Positions 21,704-34,457 are shown, counted from the first letter of the stretch. The stretch: 64,000 nucleotides of DNA from Pristionchus mayeri (GCA_036245805.1 BTRK01000005.1:25833474-25897473), one strand, 5' to 3'. Program-made: numbers and translations. Notes: a model not told the origin generated them from the sequence alone.

Positions 21704-24700
21704 TCAGTGTCCTACACCAGTACCGTAACCTTCCTGTCATGGTCATGGCACCGAGATTCGAAACCGACCAGGTTGGATATCGGAGCCAGGTACCGTATCG
21801 GGTTTGGTTTTAAAAAAATGTATACGGTCTACTGGTTATGGACCAACCCCATTGTACCGTAACCAGCTGGGAATTACAGTGCGGAAATGAGCACTCTTTC
21901 TTCCGCTGGCACCATACCTGGTACCGACGAACAGTCTGGTCAAGGTATCTCTGGTATCTAATTGAGCACCTTTCTGGGAGCATTGTGGGAATTGAATGGT
22001 TTCGAGAACCGCTCAATGATACCTCGACCCCCAAGAATGAGATGGAACAGAACAACTAATTGTTATGTTCCGTGCCAAATGGAAAATGAAAGAAAGATGA
22101 ACTTTTGGACTCCCAGGTATCTGACAAGGATACAAGTCCGAGTGACTGACAGTAACAGAAGTTGATGTCAGACATGAACCGAACCCCTATAGAGAAATCG
22201 ATTCTCCTCCCCCGCTAGGTGCAGAGATTGAATCGGCAGTCCAGAGTAAGGCTACGTTGAACCGTGGTGGCCCCTGGATTTCTCTCCCAAAATGGAATCC
22301 TACTGCGATGATCCGAAACTGTTCGAGTTTCGAGAGCTAGCGGTTCGAGTTCAGACCAAAGGAGGTTGAACCTGGTTTTCATTCCGTGAAAACTACAGTC
22401 CCTCGAAGCCTCCACGAATCCTTGAGTTGAGCTGGACGAAAACGGCTGGAACCGCTTGCGAGGACAGTGTTCCGAGAAGCCGACCTGTTCAGCTCGCGAG
22501 CAGGCCAAGCTCAATGTCAGGGATAAACAAGTCGGTTATCAGGAGAATCGATGGTGTCTCGTGTGATGGGCAGCCCTGTCCCTAACAGCAACTATGTCTG
22601 TTATCCGGCTGAAAAGTATCAGCAGGTGACCACAACAGTCTCATTCCGTTTCCCTATGGAGTAAAAAACTATGATTCGTAATGTCAATACTTGGTACTGA
22701 TCACACCGGTATGGCATGAGTGGATCCTGTTCGCCTGATCAACGAATGGGGGTACACAACGATTGTGGCATAAACCTCCAGCAGGGCGTAAGAGAATGAG
22801 GCAGTTTCCATTCTCTGAATATCTCTGGTCAACCACAAGTGATATCCGTTCTTGGGCTGCAGACCAGACGGAAGGAACATGTGGGTGCAGAGATCCTTCG
22901 TTTCCCTTTGGAAGTCACAAGTTGACGGTGAACTGATGCTGAGTAATTGGTGCTGCTGGGTGCCTCCACCGGCACAGCAGTGGGGGTAACACCGATCTGT
23001 TTCATGGCCCCGAACTATGGTAGTTCAAAGAAACAGCAGTCAGCTCATGTTCGTCACCGGTACCTAAAACCGTCACAGGTGCTAGGCATTCCGAAGGATG
23101 TACGTTCCTATGTAGGTGGCTCCTGATACACATGGAACCGGAATGAGGAAAAGTCCTCATGAGGATCTCCAAGGTGGATCTGAGATGCCTAGTCTCAGTT
23201 TGGAGACAGTGATGAAGTCGAGTAGTTCGTGAGAACTATGAGATCACCGTTCAAGTCAAGGACCCCGACTACTGGTAACACCCTAAAAGCCAAGGGACAA
23301 AGTTTACCAGTTCGAGAATATGGTGATAGGTCTCGACATCACTGAAAAAGTTTCGACTGGTTTAAGTTCCAGTCAAGAGGGACCCATATATAACTGGTCC
23401 GGTTATATATTGGCGAGCCAGAACTAGAAATAGTTCTGTTGGTACCCTATCGTGATAGTCTGAAGGTGAACGGACCTCAGATATCGTTGGACCAATGAAG
23501 ACCATGTGCAAGCTCGGCATGGTCTGGCAGTCAACAACCCATTCCATTTTCACCACGATTTGTCCAAATTGCGTCGGCTGCGTACCGAATGCATCGAAGA
23601 TCGAGTGGCCCCTAGCACGAGCTCACAGTCAGACTCATAAAAAGACGAGTCCCGAAACCCCGGAGTCTGATGTGGAAACCCTATCCCGTGCGGAAAGTTG
23701 TTCCGGATGAACGAGTGATACTCAAATCCGATGGCCAGTACGTGCTGCTAGGATGGTCCCAATTGGAAGAAGTGGCTCCATAATAGGCATATTTCCTCAG
23801 TAGAAGGAACTATTGCATGGAAGCACTCTTACCACTTTAAGAGTCTAAATATGTCGACTATCGGTCAGGATAGACTGGTATTCCTGCGGCCGAAGGCAGA
23901 TCATTGGATCTGTTCAAAAAAAGAGTAACCCGAATGTGTCAATCCCAGACACCTCCTCCATGGCCCATGGATCGCAACCGTCGTGTAAAAACGAACTGGA
24001 AGCAGATCAAGGGAAAAGAATAAATGGTTCACATGAGTGAATAGGCCCAGGCTAACTGGAAGAAACTTATCCATCAAAGTGTTCTAGCCATATCCCACTA
24101 CCCATAAAATGTGTATGGAACCATCGCGTTACCAAACCATGCGAGCGATCAGGCCTGGAATGTACTTGCGGAAATGGCGCTGCCAAAGTACGTAGTATTC
24201 TGGTGTTATAAGACCTAAAATTCTCCATTAGTCCGAATGAGCGAGGCAGTGTAAAGGAACCAATTTTTTCCCTGCAAAGTGCCATAGAGGATATTGGACG
24301 ATAAGGCAAACACGAGGCTCGGGTCAGGGAGATAAATTCTCCAAGGACTGAGATTGCATAAAACCCTTGAATAGGAAAAGATGCTCATAGTTCTGAGATC
24401 GTGCAAAGTAAAAGAATGCTTGTTTTAGCAATATTCTTTAAAAAAATGAACTTTGCGATTCAGTACTATAGGATGCTATATAGTCCAATCCCACCCGAGC
24501 CACACCATTACTATTGTATCCTATAGGGAGATGTAGACCGAAGGTCGAACTTCCTGGGAAAACGATGGGGAGATGTAGACACCGAATGTCGAACTTCCTA
24601 GAAACCATTAGTGCCCTACCCAACCAATCCCACCCTGCCCCTATGACCCGGTCGATCAACGGATCGATCATTGTATCTCCAGTGAAGGAAGGATTGCGAC

Positions 24701-25205
24701 TCTGCAAGAGCAAGGTTATCAGATAATGATGAACCAAAGCTTATGGCAGATGGAGCTATTACGGAGCCTGGTCCAGCACCGTGGAAGTTTCACTCAAGAA
24801 AAAAAGAGATGTGAATTGGGTTTGAAACGCCCGACAGTAAGCATTCGAGCACGTCAAGGCCGAATCGCTAAGCTGAGAATCTGACCACTTCAACACAACC
24901 CTAAAAATCACCTACCAAACGATACACAAACATTGCTAAATCCCGAAACGATCTAATTCCACATCCGAACCATCTGACAAATGGGGAGGAGAGGACGATT
25001 TGTCGTCAATGGAAAATGGTATTCGAGCCATAACACAATAAGATCGTATAATTCGGTTGATTATGCAGTCTGTTGAGGCAAAGGCAATTGCGGATCTTGC
25101 GTACTACGTGAAGCACGTAGTAGGGGAGTAGTTGAGATCCGGGTAATGAGATTACCGAGGAGAACAACGAGAACCAATCAATAGTTCTAATCCCTCATCT
25201 GCCTT
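21704..25205 (+). other. Non-coding interior of the 6-kb LTR element
   Basis: More GC-balanced than its surroundings but with stops in all frames. I looked for reverse transcriptase, RNase H, protease and integrase motifs and for CCHC knuckles and found none. A small direct repeat containing GGGAGATGTAGAC and TCGAACTTCCT occurs at about 24,528 and 24,568. It could be a heavily decayed pol or an unrelated filler. Confidence 0.5.
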
Positions 25206-25737
25206 TGCAATCTCGCAATATGACTACGAGTCCATATGGAGAGTTCCATTGTCCATTGTCTCCTTCGTCTATAAAAGGAGAGCTCGGCTCCTTCTCCGAT
25301 TCGTCTCAACGAGTCCATCCCCTTCACCTCGTCCCTGGCCTGTCTCCCCTCTCCCTCCTCGAGTCGACCTGGGACAGAGTAGTCCATAGCTCTCACTCTC
25401 CGAGTAGAGCTCCCTGGATACTGTAACCCTGGTCCTCGCCTACTGAGTGTTCGGCATGGGTAGATCCTACTCTCCGAGTGGAGCACCCAGATGATCCGTA
25501 CCCGAGTAGACCCACCTAAAAGAGCATACTGTATTGCACAGTCCCTTCCTACCGTATCCCGGGTAGTTTCCCTACCCGATACCCGGATACCGTACCCCCG
25601 TGCCGACGCCCACGATGAGAGCCACCAGGATCGAATCAACAACCTACTCCCTGTTATTCCTTGAGATAAAAGCTATTGGTTAATGCTGGTATACCGTACC
25701 TACAAGGGATGGCTCATAAACAACGTACAAAGTTACA
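25206..25737 (+). repeat. Right LTR with TATA box
   Basis: Near-identical to the left LTR, including TATAAAAG at 25270-25277. It begins TGCAATCTCG, which supports TG as the ancestral LTR start. Confidence 0.85.
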
Positions 25738-25739
25738 AC

Positions 25740-26440
25740 TATATTTATATTGGGAACTCATCCTCACGAATAGGCCACAAAATCAAGGTCGATTTTGAAA
25801 AACAGTAGTTTCTGACCAGGATTTTGAGAAATCTGATACGATTTGAACTTGTAAAATCAAATTAAACATTGCTTAATCTTAAACAATGGAACACACGAAC
25901 AATGTATTTGAATTTATAACAACGCGATCCTTCAAGTTCGAGGATTGAAATCACGGGCCTGGAATATGTTGGAGATCAGATAATTCCAGAATGTGTTCAT
26001 CATTGTAACATGTATTGAGAAATATTAGTGATCGGTTTAAGGGAATGCTAAATCGTGAGCTGGAAGCGCTCGAAATTGGCCATAATGACGCCTTGAAAAT
26101 CGAATTTTTGGAAGTTCTGAAATTTCGTGTTCTTTCAACATAATCTGACTTCTTTGATCGAGAAATGTTATGAATTGGTTGTACTGATCGATTGGGATGA
26201 TAAATCTGCGAGATAAAAAATTTTCAAACATCTCATTTTTTTGACATCTCATTTATTCGACCTTCGGAGCCATACTGCGGAAAGGGGCCACCCTAAAAGA
26301 GCCGACTTCTGATTTTTCCTATACAGGTATTGAGTTAAGCTTCCATAATCTGCAATAAAATTCACTTTGTTTCATACTCCCCGAGATGGTATGATTTTTT
26401 TGTACTTGGAATTTCAGATTTTCGTTCATATTTTCGGAAC
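25740..26440. other. Unassigned AT-rich stretch
   Basis: Interior of the old fold-back to the right of the LTR element. No supported gene or repeat boundary. Confidence 0.45.
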
Positions 26441-26693
26441 TAGGCGTCCTACGGCTTCACTTTCAACATAAAAGTTGTTTACCGATTTGCCCGCATCTTT
26501 TGAGCCAAATGCCACATCTCTAGCACACCTGGGAGCTTATAAAACCGGAAAATTCCTAAATGACGGTTCTGGGACCTGTGACCTAGAAATTTAAAGAAGT
26601 TGCCTCTAGTGTATGCTACAACCATAATATGAATGAGAACAAAAAATAAAAGTTGGAAATTGTTCCCGCATACCTCCACTGACTGGTGATACC

Positions 26694-26698
<5 letters not shown>

Positions 26699-26735
<37 letters not shown>

Positions 26736-26867
26736 CGAAAATGAACGCGAAAACTACAAACTACAACCGAATAAATCGTTCCATTTGTGTTGTCCAAGAA
26801 CTGAACAGGGCCATATTTTAGGGCGCACGCAACATGACACAACGGACTACGAGTTCTGTTCTCACAG
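26699..26867. mobile_element. (TA)n plus half copy of the CTGTGAGAACAGAAC MITE
   Basis: A TA tract at 26,699-26,734 is followed by the right arm of the family (26,735-26,867), ending CTCACAG then TA. It repeats the arrangement seen at 16.9-17.2 kb, in the same orientation. Confidence 0.75.
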
Positions 26868-26869
26868 TA

Positions 26870-28540
26870 CCACAACCATTTGGTTTATATCGAATCGATC
26901 GAACGTCGATCGTCGGAAAAATAATGCTAACCGAAAATTAGCAAAATTCCCGTTTTTTGGGTATTCGACAAAAATTATCATAAAATTTAATTGAAAAGCA
27001 TGCCACGTGCGATCTTTTGAAAAACCAATGAATAGAGGTTGGTGCTTCCACCGACCCATTGAAATGGTGGTTTCGTAATCTCGCGGAAATCTTATGAAGA
27101 CGAAAAGACCGATTTCGTCGATGAAATTTCGAGATCAGCACTTTGTAAAGTGTGGCTCTGAGAGGAACAGTGAATCTTTATCATAAAGGGCCATATGTGC
27201 AGTATACATACATTAATATAATAATAAACCCCCATTTCAGGATTGTTCAAGACCGAAGCAAGATATAAACTCCGGAATTAATATCGTAAAAAAAGTTTTG
27301 CACCAACCTGATAAGTGATATTTCTTTGCGAAATAATGAGAAATATCTTAGGCTTCGAATTATAAGCTGAATGTATTGATCGAAAATATGATGAAATAGC
27401 TCATTGCCATGTATTTGTCGAATATTTTATTCACAGCAAATAAAGTACAAGAGAGTGATTAAAGTGGACAACCTCAAAACGCAAAAACTTTTTTCAAAAG
27501 TTCAAATATGAAAAAAATGCGATTTTTCAAAATTAATCATTGAGAACTGATACGTACATCGCGTGCTCATAAAATGGAGAGCACTTCTGGGAGTGTACTG
27601 ATCTGAAAATATTTAAACAATTTCCTTCAACTTCTTTTTCAAAGAAAATAATTAGGGGGCATCATCTGCAAATTGCGAAAAAGCTTAACCCCGGGAAAAG
27701 GTGTGTGCAAAGGCGCTATTTCTCAACAGCCGAGCGGCCCCCGGAATATCGATATAGACCCTTTGAAAATGTGTCACGCTGGAAAATCGCGCTGCGCTAA
27801 ACATAGAAATGCTTTTTGTACATTCAACGACAATCCGTGAAAAAAAACCACAAAATACTTCCTTGCACTAGAATACAAAAGTGTACGTTGAAATTTGACC
27901 GAATTAATAAATATAACTTTAGTTTAAATAAATGAGCAAATTGCGAAAACCTGTGATCGCGAACCGAAATTAATGTTTAAAACCCGTTCTCAGTAATATT
28001 ACAGAAATAAAACGGTTCAAAAATTACACCACGTCCACCCTTAACACCGAAATGCGCAATAGTTAGATAAATGCGCGATAGTTTTGCTCTGGCTCGCTAA
28101 TTCCCGGACCTTGCGGACACGCCCCCACCATTTTTACACGCAGGTCATAGCCGGAGCCGTGAGGTGGCCAGAATGTTAAATTGCAGTGCGGTCCCGCGTG
28201 CGCGCGCCCATTCCTCATTTCTTTCAAACAGATTGTACACGTAGTGAACAATTTGATGGTGTATGTAGCAAGGGCAATGCATGTCGCACACTACGGGAGT
28301 GCGCACAATCTTTCGCTATTTCATAAATCTCGCCACGTTTCACACCACCATCTTACAATATTCTTTATCGATTTGTTGCTTGTTTTTTCGATAAAATATT
28401 TATTTTTTTGAACCAGGGTCTTCTTTGTTAGTGTATCTACCCAGATTTGTACTTCATATTCGATGCGCGATGTATTTCATGGAATTATGGCGTGTCAAAT
28501 AAGCTCAATTTTCAAAGTTTATTTGACCTGTATCTTCCGT
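26870..28540. other. Unassigned stretch
   Basis: No convincing gene. The segment at 28,060-28,350 is more GC-rich and has two short open frames on opposite strands, neither with a recognisable motif. Confidence 0.45.
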
Positions 28541-28548
28541 CTCGAGCT

Positions 28549-28822
28549 TTCCCACCGCACGAAACTGCTTTGGGGATGTCTGTCACGCTTCTACGCATCA
28601 TATTTCGTATAGTACATGCCAGTTGAGTCGTTGGAAATTTCGATATTATTGCTTAACCGCTCAGAAACCGCTAAAAACGGTGTTTCGTGAATAGTGCTCC
28701 TTGAATTGGCTTTCCCACCGCACGAAACTGCTTTGGGAATGTCGGCCATGCTTCTACGCATCATATTTCGTATAGCACGTGTCAGTTGATTCGTTGGAAA
28801 TTTCGATATTATCGCTAGACTG
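28549..28822 (+). repeat. Two-copy direct repeat, about 160-bp period
   Basis: A block of about 114 bp beginning GCTTTCCCACCGCACGAAAC occurs at 28,549 and 28,709 with about ten differences. Both copies end in TTGGAAATTTCGATATTAT. Confidence 0.8.
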
Positions 28823-28829
28823 CCGTTAA

Positions 28830-30160
28830 CTCGGTGACATGTCTGAACTGTATTGATAAAATATTCTCAACGCTTAATATCTGTTCGGTCCAAGTATTAT
28901 TCACATATAAGACACTTTCACATAAAATAACATCGAAAAAATGCGAAATTTATTCCAAAATAAATATATACAATATTGAAATAACGGATACATAAATCTG
29001 ACCCGATTGAACTCGCCACAGTCATATTGTAGAAACTGATTCCAGTGCTCAATTTTTTAAAACGCTGTATTTTCTTTATTTTGAATATTTTTAAACGTTT
29101 TCTTTGTTGCGCTAGAATCAGCATCGTCGATTCCATAGGTTCGATCCATTGAACAATTTATTTACCGATTTAAAAAAATACCCATTGCCCTTGCTAGGTG
29201 TATGCCAACTTTTTGTAATTCAATGATACTTTAGGTAGGATGACACAACTCTCTCTAAATGATCGCTGAGCTCAAACTTGTGGAACATGACGCTTATGAC
29301 CCAATAACTTTTCAACCGAAAGCGAGACCCGAAATATCGATTTTTGATCTAGCGAAATCGATTTTACAGATTTTGGATTTCGGTATCGAGTGATAGCTCA
29401 TTCGAAAGAGCATGAAAAGTTATGTAATAATCTCTAAGGAAACCAGAACTCATAAACGTTGACGTCAATTATGGCTCATTATTTGACATTTTTATGTGCA
29501 GCGATTCTGCTGTGTGTTTCGTAAAAAATATGATCATAAATCATTTTATCGCTAAAATATCAATGGGTATCATTGATAATATCATAAATATAATTTAATT
29601 ACAGATGATCATTGGGGAACATTAGGCAAATGTGCTAAAATGACTATGGTATTTGGAAAGGTTCTGTGTTTCATGCTTGTGATCAGATACAGAGATATAA
29701 GGCCGTTTGCGTAAGAATCGAGCAAGTCTCGGCACAGGGCAAAAATCTCAATTCTCTCTAACTTCATGATTTGGGGTAATTGGAGTAATGTAGAACATCT
29801 GAAGTGCAAAATTGGAAAGGTGCATCCCTGCATCCCCAATCCTTTTCTGGTCAATTAAAAGATTGAAGATCATATTATGAGTCTGATTTTAGAGAGGTGT
29901 GTCGAAGTAGATTTTCCTTGTTTTTTTACAGTTTCTTCCTTGAGACCAGTACTACTCATTCACTGAAAATTGGGAAGGCGCATCAATTAATAATCGATAT
30001 GTCATTATAAAATCTACTTTGTGTTGAGATTTGAATTCGCGGGATCGAGGAAACAGCGCTCTTTGCACAACCTTTTCCCGTTTTTAACCTTTTTGATTTG
30101 CAGATGGTGGTGCCTATTTCCAGTTTCTCAGATAGTTTTTCATATATTACTTTTAAGTTT
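28830..30160. other. Unassigned AT-rich stretch with a repeat fragment
   Basis: Near 29,697 an AAGGCCGTTTGCGTAAGAAT segment resembles the terminal repeat of the palindrome at 35,886, so an eroded copy of that family lies here. A CATTCGAAAGAGCATGAAAA block near 29,399 resembles the arm end of the 39.3-kb element. No gene is supported. Confidence 0.45.
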
Positions 30161-30162
30161 GG

Positions 30163-30268
30163 CAATACGAGGTGAGGTAGTGAACACGTTACGCCCCCTC
30201 CCCTCTCAGCTTATTTCGCGATCCGAGGAGGGGGAGGCGTAACGAGCTCGCTGCCTCCCCTCGTATTG
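30163..30268. mobile_element. Small palindromic MITE, about 106 bp
   Basis: CAATACGAGG at the left mirrors CCTCGTATTG at the right, with an inner pair GTTACGCCCCCTCC and GGAGGCGTAAC. Confidence 0.65.
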
Positions 30269-30585
30269 TCAACGCTAGTGAGGCTGTGGACCAGGAATAC
30301 GAATACAAAGGTCATGAGTTCGGTCCTTTGCCTGTAGATCTACCCAGCCGGAATAGGCCAGAAATAAAAGCAACCAAGTTCACACAACTTGGGCTGTAGC
30401 CTCATGCCTAGGCGATTAGAAGGAAAACGTAAGTAATGCTAACTTTGGTAATTGTGGGCATTTCAGTAGGTGTCGGTGTCACTTCAACATTTAACACAAG
30501 ATCCATTCTTTCCATTGATTTGAACATTCTGGAAGATAAGTTCATATGGTTTATATTTTGAGAGATCCAATATATCAGGTTGGTA

Positions 30586-30945
30586 CTGTGAGAACAGAAC
30601 TCGCAGTCCGTTGTGTCATGTTGCGTGCGCCCTAAAATATGGCCCTGTTCAGTTCTTGGACAACACAAATGGAATGATTTATTCGGTTGTAGGTTGTAGT
30701 TTTCGCGTTCATTTTCGCTCTTTTACTTTTATTTATTTTTAGCACGGCTAGATGATGGCTGGAAGTAACTCGGAATGAAACAAAGGCGTGAAAAAAATAA
30801 ATAAAAGTAAGAGCGAAAATGAACGCGAAAACTACAAACTACAACCGAATAAATCGTTCCATTTGTGTTGTCCAAGAACTGATCAGGGCCATATTTTAGG
30901 GCGCACGCAACATGACACAACGGAGTACGAGTTCTGTCCTCACAG
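30586..30945. mobile_element. Complete CTGTGAGAACAGAAC-family MITE, 360 bp
   Basis: CTGTGAGAACAGAACTCG at the left mirrors its inverse at the right, with TA at 30584-30585 and 30946-30947. Arms of about 150 bp are nearly identical and surround a loop of about 60 bp. Half copies lie at 16,968-17,214 and 26,735-26,867. Small open frames in the arms are artefacts. Confidence 0.88.
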
Positions 30946-30949
30946 TAAG

Positions 30950-31726
30950 AAAGTAATGATCGATTTTCAAATTTTCGATTCTGAGATACCCAGTCTTTTG
31001 TTGTCGCTTGATTATCATATTGTTATATATTTTCCTTGAAGGCTTGGATGCTCTTTCCATCGCACATTGGTTCAAGCCTTTCCAATTGGCATTGAGGCCA
31101 CAGGATGAAGCCCAAAATACATTAATGCAAAGTTGAACTGATTACGTTTTGGCCCATGAATCCATGGAGAGCTATGATAGGGCTAATATTATGCCATAGC
31201 TGAAAAGTACGACATATGCATATCACAATACAACAAAGTATCTTGTCCGCTGCGAAAGGTCTTTCAGAAAATACACTAATTTATGAACTTGCCCCTAACT
31301 GAACATCGCTAGAAATACTTGTTTTTACCGTGTATCGGTAATAATTGATATATCGATCTCAAATGTAGTGAAACAAAAAACTATTTCCATTGTTTACTTA
31401 AAATCGCATTTATGTAAGCATTCAATACTTCTTCCCAAAAATGTTGCATTCATCGTCCTTACAACGAAATTTAATAATCGAAATTCGAATATTCGACAAC
31501 TCCCTGATTTCAGATTTGGTGAAACGTCCTACCTTTTGCGGTTAAATGTTAAAGCTACTCTTTATCTATCAGTATTCGGCTGGGCTAAGTCAGGTGATAG
31601 CTCCCTTTTGAGGAAATATTCATTCACAGAACACCAAAAATCAAAATTATGTTGACCCTTTATCAGCAATATTGAAAATCGACTGTATCTATAAGCAGAA
31701 AAGGCGTGAGTTCAATTGTTTCTAAT
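30950..31726. other. Unassigned AT-rich stretch
   Basis: One 95-codon frame at 31,368-31,655 has no recognisable feature. I do not call a gene. Confidence 0.4.
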
Positions 31727-33751
31727 CATATGAGGCGAATCGCGAGAGAATCGACCATTTGAGTGGATTAGCGGCGGTAGGATTCAAGTTTCTCCGATCC
31801 CGCTATAATTTTGGTTATAAGTACTTCAAATGATGCTCTTTCAAACTGCGTCGTCAGAATTTTGATAACTGTCGTCATCTTCGGGATTCAGAAGGCCAAA
31901 CTTGGAACTATCACTTTTCGAGAGTCAAATCGCGCTGACTTAAATGATCATATCTCCGTTTAAAATAAAGATAGAAGGCCGTTCTTTGTTTCAAAAGAAA
32001 GCTACCATCGTGCTCTACAAGTTCGTGCCCTTGTGATCATTCCAGGCCCACATCCTGGTGCGGCGCGGTCGGGTGCACCAAAAGTGACGTAACTTTGGAA
32101 ATCAGAAAAAGATCATGGGTTATCATGCTTAAGTTGTAGTATCTATATATGTGTGACTTTTCGCCAAAAATTAGGGAAATCGGAGTATAAACAAAAAAAG
32201 GGGCTCACTTTTGTACGGCGACCCCAAAATGTGTTCAGGACAAAATTACTTCCGTATCTTCAATTGCCCTAATTTGGGCTCAAAATCGTTCAAAAACTTG
32301 CAAAACAACATTATAAGTGTCTTCCCCCCGTGTTATAAAACTTCCATTGGTCATAAATGGTCATCTGACCGAAAATTTGAAAATCGGTATTTTGACCAAT
32401 TTCGACATGCTGGAAGGGCCCAAATGCACTAAATGGGTTTCAAATAATGTAAATACATTCCTCGAAACAGCTCGAAGAAAAAGGGCTCCTGAAAAGAGGA
32501 TATTTCGCCTGAAGAATCCTAGGAAAGACGCAAAACTGTGCCGCTGGTCAAAATAGACGTACAGACTCGGGTCATGGATAGAAATGTAGAGCACGATGGG
32601 CTAAACATATCATCTGAAGAAAGTGATTTCATCTGAAGAAAGTGAGTCGCTTCTTTTCGTTGAAGCGTGTTACAGAGCCGGGAAGTTGGCCAGAAATAGG
32701 CTATAATCCCCCGAGAGCGCGTGCTCTAACCGTCTGGCGCCCTCGCCCTCTGGCATCCCTCCTCCTTCCCCTCTATTTAGCGCTCCCCCGCGCACGTCTC
32801 TCGTCGGTTTTGGTCAACTTCCAGGCTCTGTAGCACGCTTCAACGAAAGGATAAAGACTCACTTTCTTCAGATGATATGTTTAGCCCATCGTGCTCTACA
32901 TTTCTATCCATGACCCGAGTCTGTACGTCTATTTTGACCAGCGGCACAGTTTTGCGTCTTTCCTAGGATTCTTCAGGCGAAATATCCTCTTTTCAGGAGC
33001 CCTTTTTCTTCGAGCTGCTTCGAGGAATGTATTTACATTATTTGAAACCCATTTAGTGCATTTGGGCCCATCCAGCATGTCGAAATTGGTCAAAATACCG
33101 ATTTTCAAACTTTCGGTCATATGACCATTTATGACCAATGGAAGTTTTATAACACGGGGGGAAGACACTTATAATGTTGTTTTGGAAGTTTTTGAACGAT
33201 TTTGAGCCCAAATTAGGGCAATTGAAGATACGGAAGTACTCTTGTCCTGAACACATTTTGGGGTCGCCGTACAAAAGTGAGCCCCTTTTTTTGTTTATAC
33301 TCCGATTTCCCTAATTTTTGGCGAGAAAGTAGGCATATATATAGATACTACAACTTAAGCATGATAACCCATGATCTTTTTCTGATTTCCAAAGTTACGT
33401 CACTTTTGGTGCACCCGACCGCGCCGCACCAGGATGTGGGCCTGGAATGATCACAAGGGCACGAACTTGTAGAGCACGATGGTAGCTTTCTTTTGAAACA
33501 AAGAACGGCCTTCTATCTTTATTTTAAACGGAGATATGATCATTTAAGTGAGCGCGATTTGACTCTCGAAAAGTGATAGTTCCAAGTTTGGCCTTCTGAA
33601 TCCCGAAGATGACGACAGTTATCAAAATTCTGACGACGCAGTTTGAAAGAGCATCATTTGAAGTACTTATAACCAAAATTATAGCGGGATCGGAGAAACT
33701 TGAATCCTACCGCCGCGGCGTGGTCGATTCTCTCGCGATTCCTCTCATATG
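31727..33751. mobile_element. Long near-perfect palindrome, 2.0 kb
   Basis: CATATGAGG at the left end mirrors the right end at 33,751, and the arms stay nearly identical for almost 1 kb to a spacer near 32,705-32,810. Landmarks include CATCCTGGTGCGGCGCGGTC near 32,052 and its inverse near 33,419. The paired frames at 32,211-32,594 and 32,891-33,274 simply mirror each other. I find no transposase. It could be a fold-back transposon or a segmental inverted duplication; no target duplication is obvious. Confidence 0.82.
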
Positions 33752-34213
33752 TAGCAGCATAGTGGATCATGGAAGCGCACTTATTTAGAAGCCAGTATGA
33801 ACGTACCTCGAAGCAGGAAACACATTCGTTTGAGAAGGGTTACCTAAGAAATGTTTGAATTCAATGGTTTGTCTATTGAGCCATCTTGTTGCGGTAACGA
33901 CATTAGACCTATTTTTAGAAAGAACTACAAATGGGCTTCTCATTACACTATGTGAGAATGTACAGCCATTTTCCCCTAGAAAATACAAGTGGCGGGAAAT
34001 ATTAAGAAAAATTTGAAAATCTCACATTTGACAAATCTTGGATTTTACGTATATCCAAGACATGATGCGATTCGAACATATGCATATATTGCCCTAGTAC
34101 ACCCCTACTATATGCCATCGAGATATCTTGAGATCTTTAGCGAAAAGAATTTTAGGCGGGCTCAAAGTTCATGTTTCAAATCGAGCATTACTTTCTCACC
34201 AACCTAATATTTA
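33752..34213. other. Unassigned spacer
   Basis: Nothing recognisable between the 2-kb palindrome and a small MITE. Confidence 0.4.
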
Positions 34214-34432
34214 TGCTGTGGAAATTTTCAAGGAGAACTTCACAAATTTGAATTCCCGCAATTCCATATCTCGTCTCCCAGTAGAGCCAGAGACTTGAAA
34301 ATTGGAATATGGAGTGGAAACCTAAAAACCAGCCGATATTCCAATTTTCAAGTCGCTGGCTCTACGGGGAGCCGAGATATGGAATTGCGGGAATTCAAAT
34401 TTGTGAAGTTCTCCTTGAAAATTTCCACAGCA
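34214..34432. mobile_element. Palindromic MITE, 219 bp
   Basis: TGCTGTGGAAATTTTCAAGG mirrors CCTTGAAAATTTCCACAGCA, and the arms pair almost without mismatch over roughly 90 bp each. Confidence 0.88.
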
Positions 34433-34457
34433 TTACAGTCGTGCTGGAAAATCACCA

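Larger units (their letters stand above)
19755..25737 (+). mobile_element. Large non-autonomous LTR retrotransposon, 6 kb
   Basis: LTRs of 532 bp lie at both ends and differ at only about a dozen positions by eye. ACTATA borders the element on both sides (19751-19756 and 25738-25743); taking TG..CA-type ends gives a 4-bp ACTA duplication, with the left LTR starting TA by mutation. A primer-binding-like TGGCGATCAG follows the left LTR after two bases. The 4.9-kb interior has no open frame longer than about 112 codons and no visible protease, reverse transcriptase or integrase motif. I see no clear polypurine tract before the right LTR. The high LTR identity with no coding interior argues for a LARD-type element copied in trans. 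Confidence 0.82.
18464..26698. mobile_element. Fold-back element split by an LTR retrotransposon
   Basis: The left arm near 18,476-18,740 (TCACACGTATCACGAGTCAG, then a GGTCACAGGTCTCAGA block) has its inverted counterpart at about 26,440-26,698 (CTGACTGGTGATACCCGTGA at the far end). Both outer ends abut TA repeats. The two halves are now 8 kb apart because the 6-kb LTR element sits between them. The arms are more diverged than in other fold-backs here, so this is an older element. It shares segments with the 7.0-8.3 kb family. Confidence 0.65.

Noticed and set aside
21704..25205. Decayed pol gene in the 6-kb LTR element
   Set aside because: No reverse transcriptase, protease or integrase motif could be read in any frame, so I do not claim it.
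32211..33274. Pairs of 73-79 codon frames encoding nearly the same peptides on both strands
   Set aside because: They are the two arms of one palindrome read in mirror image; similarity reflects DNA identity, not protein conservation.
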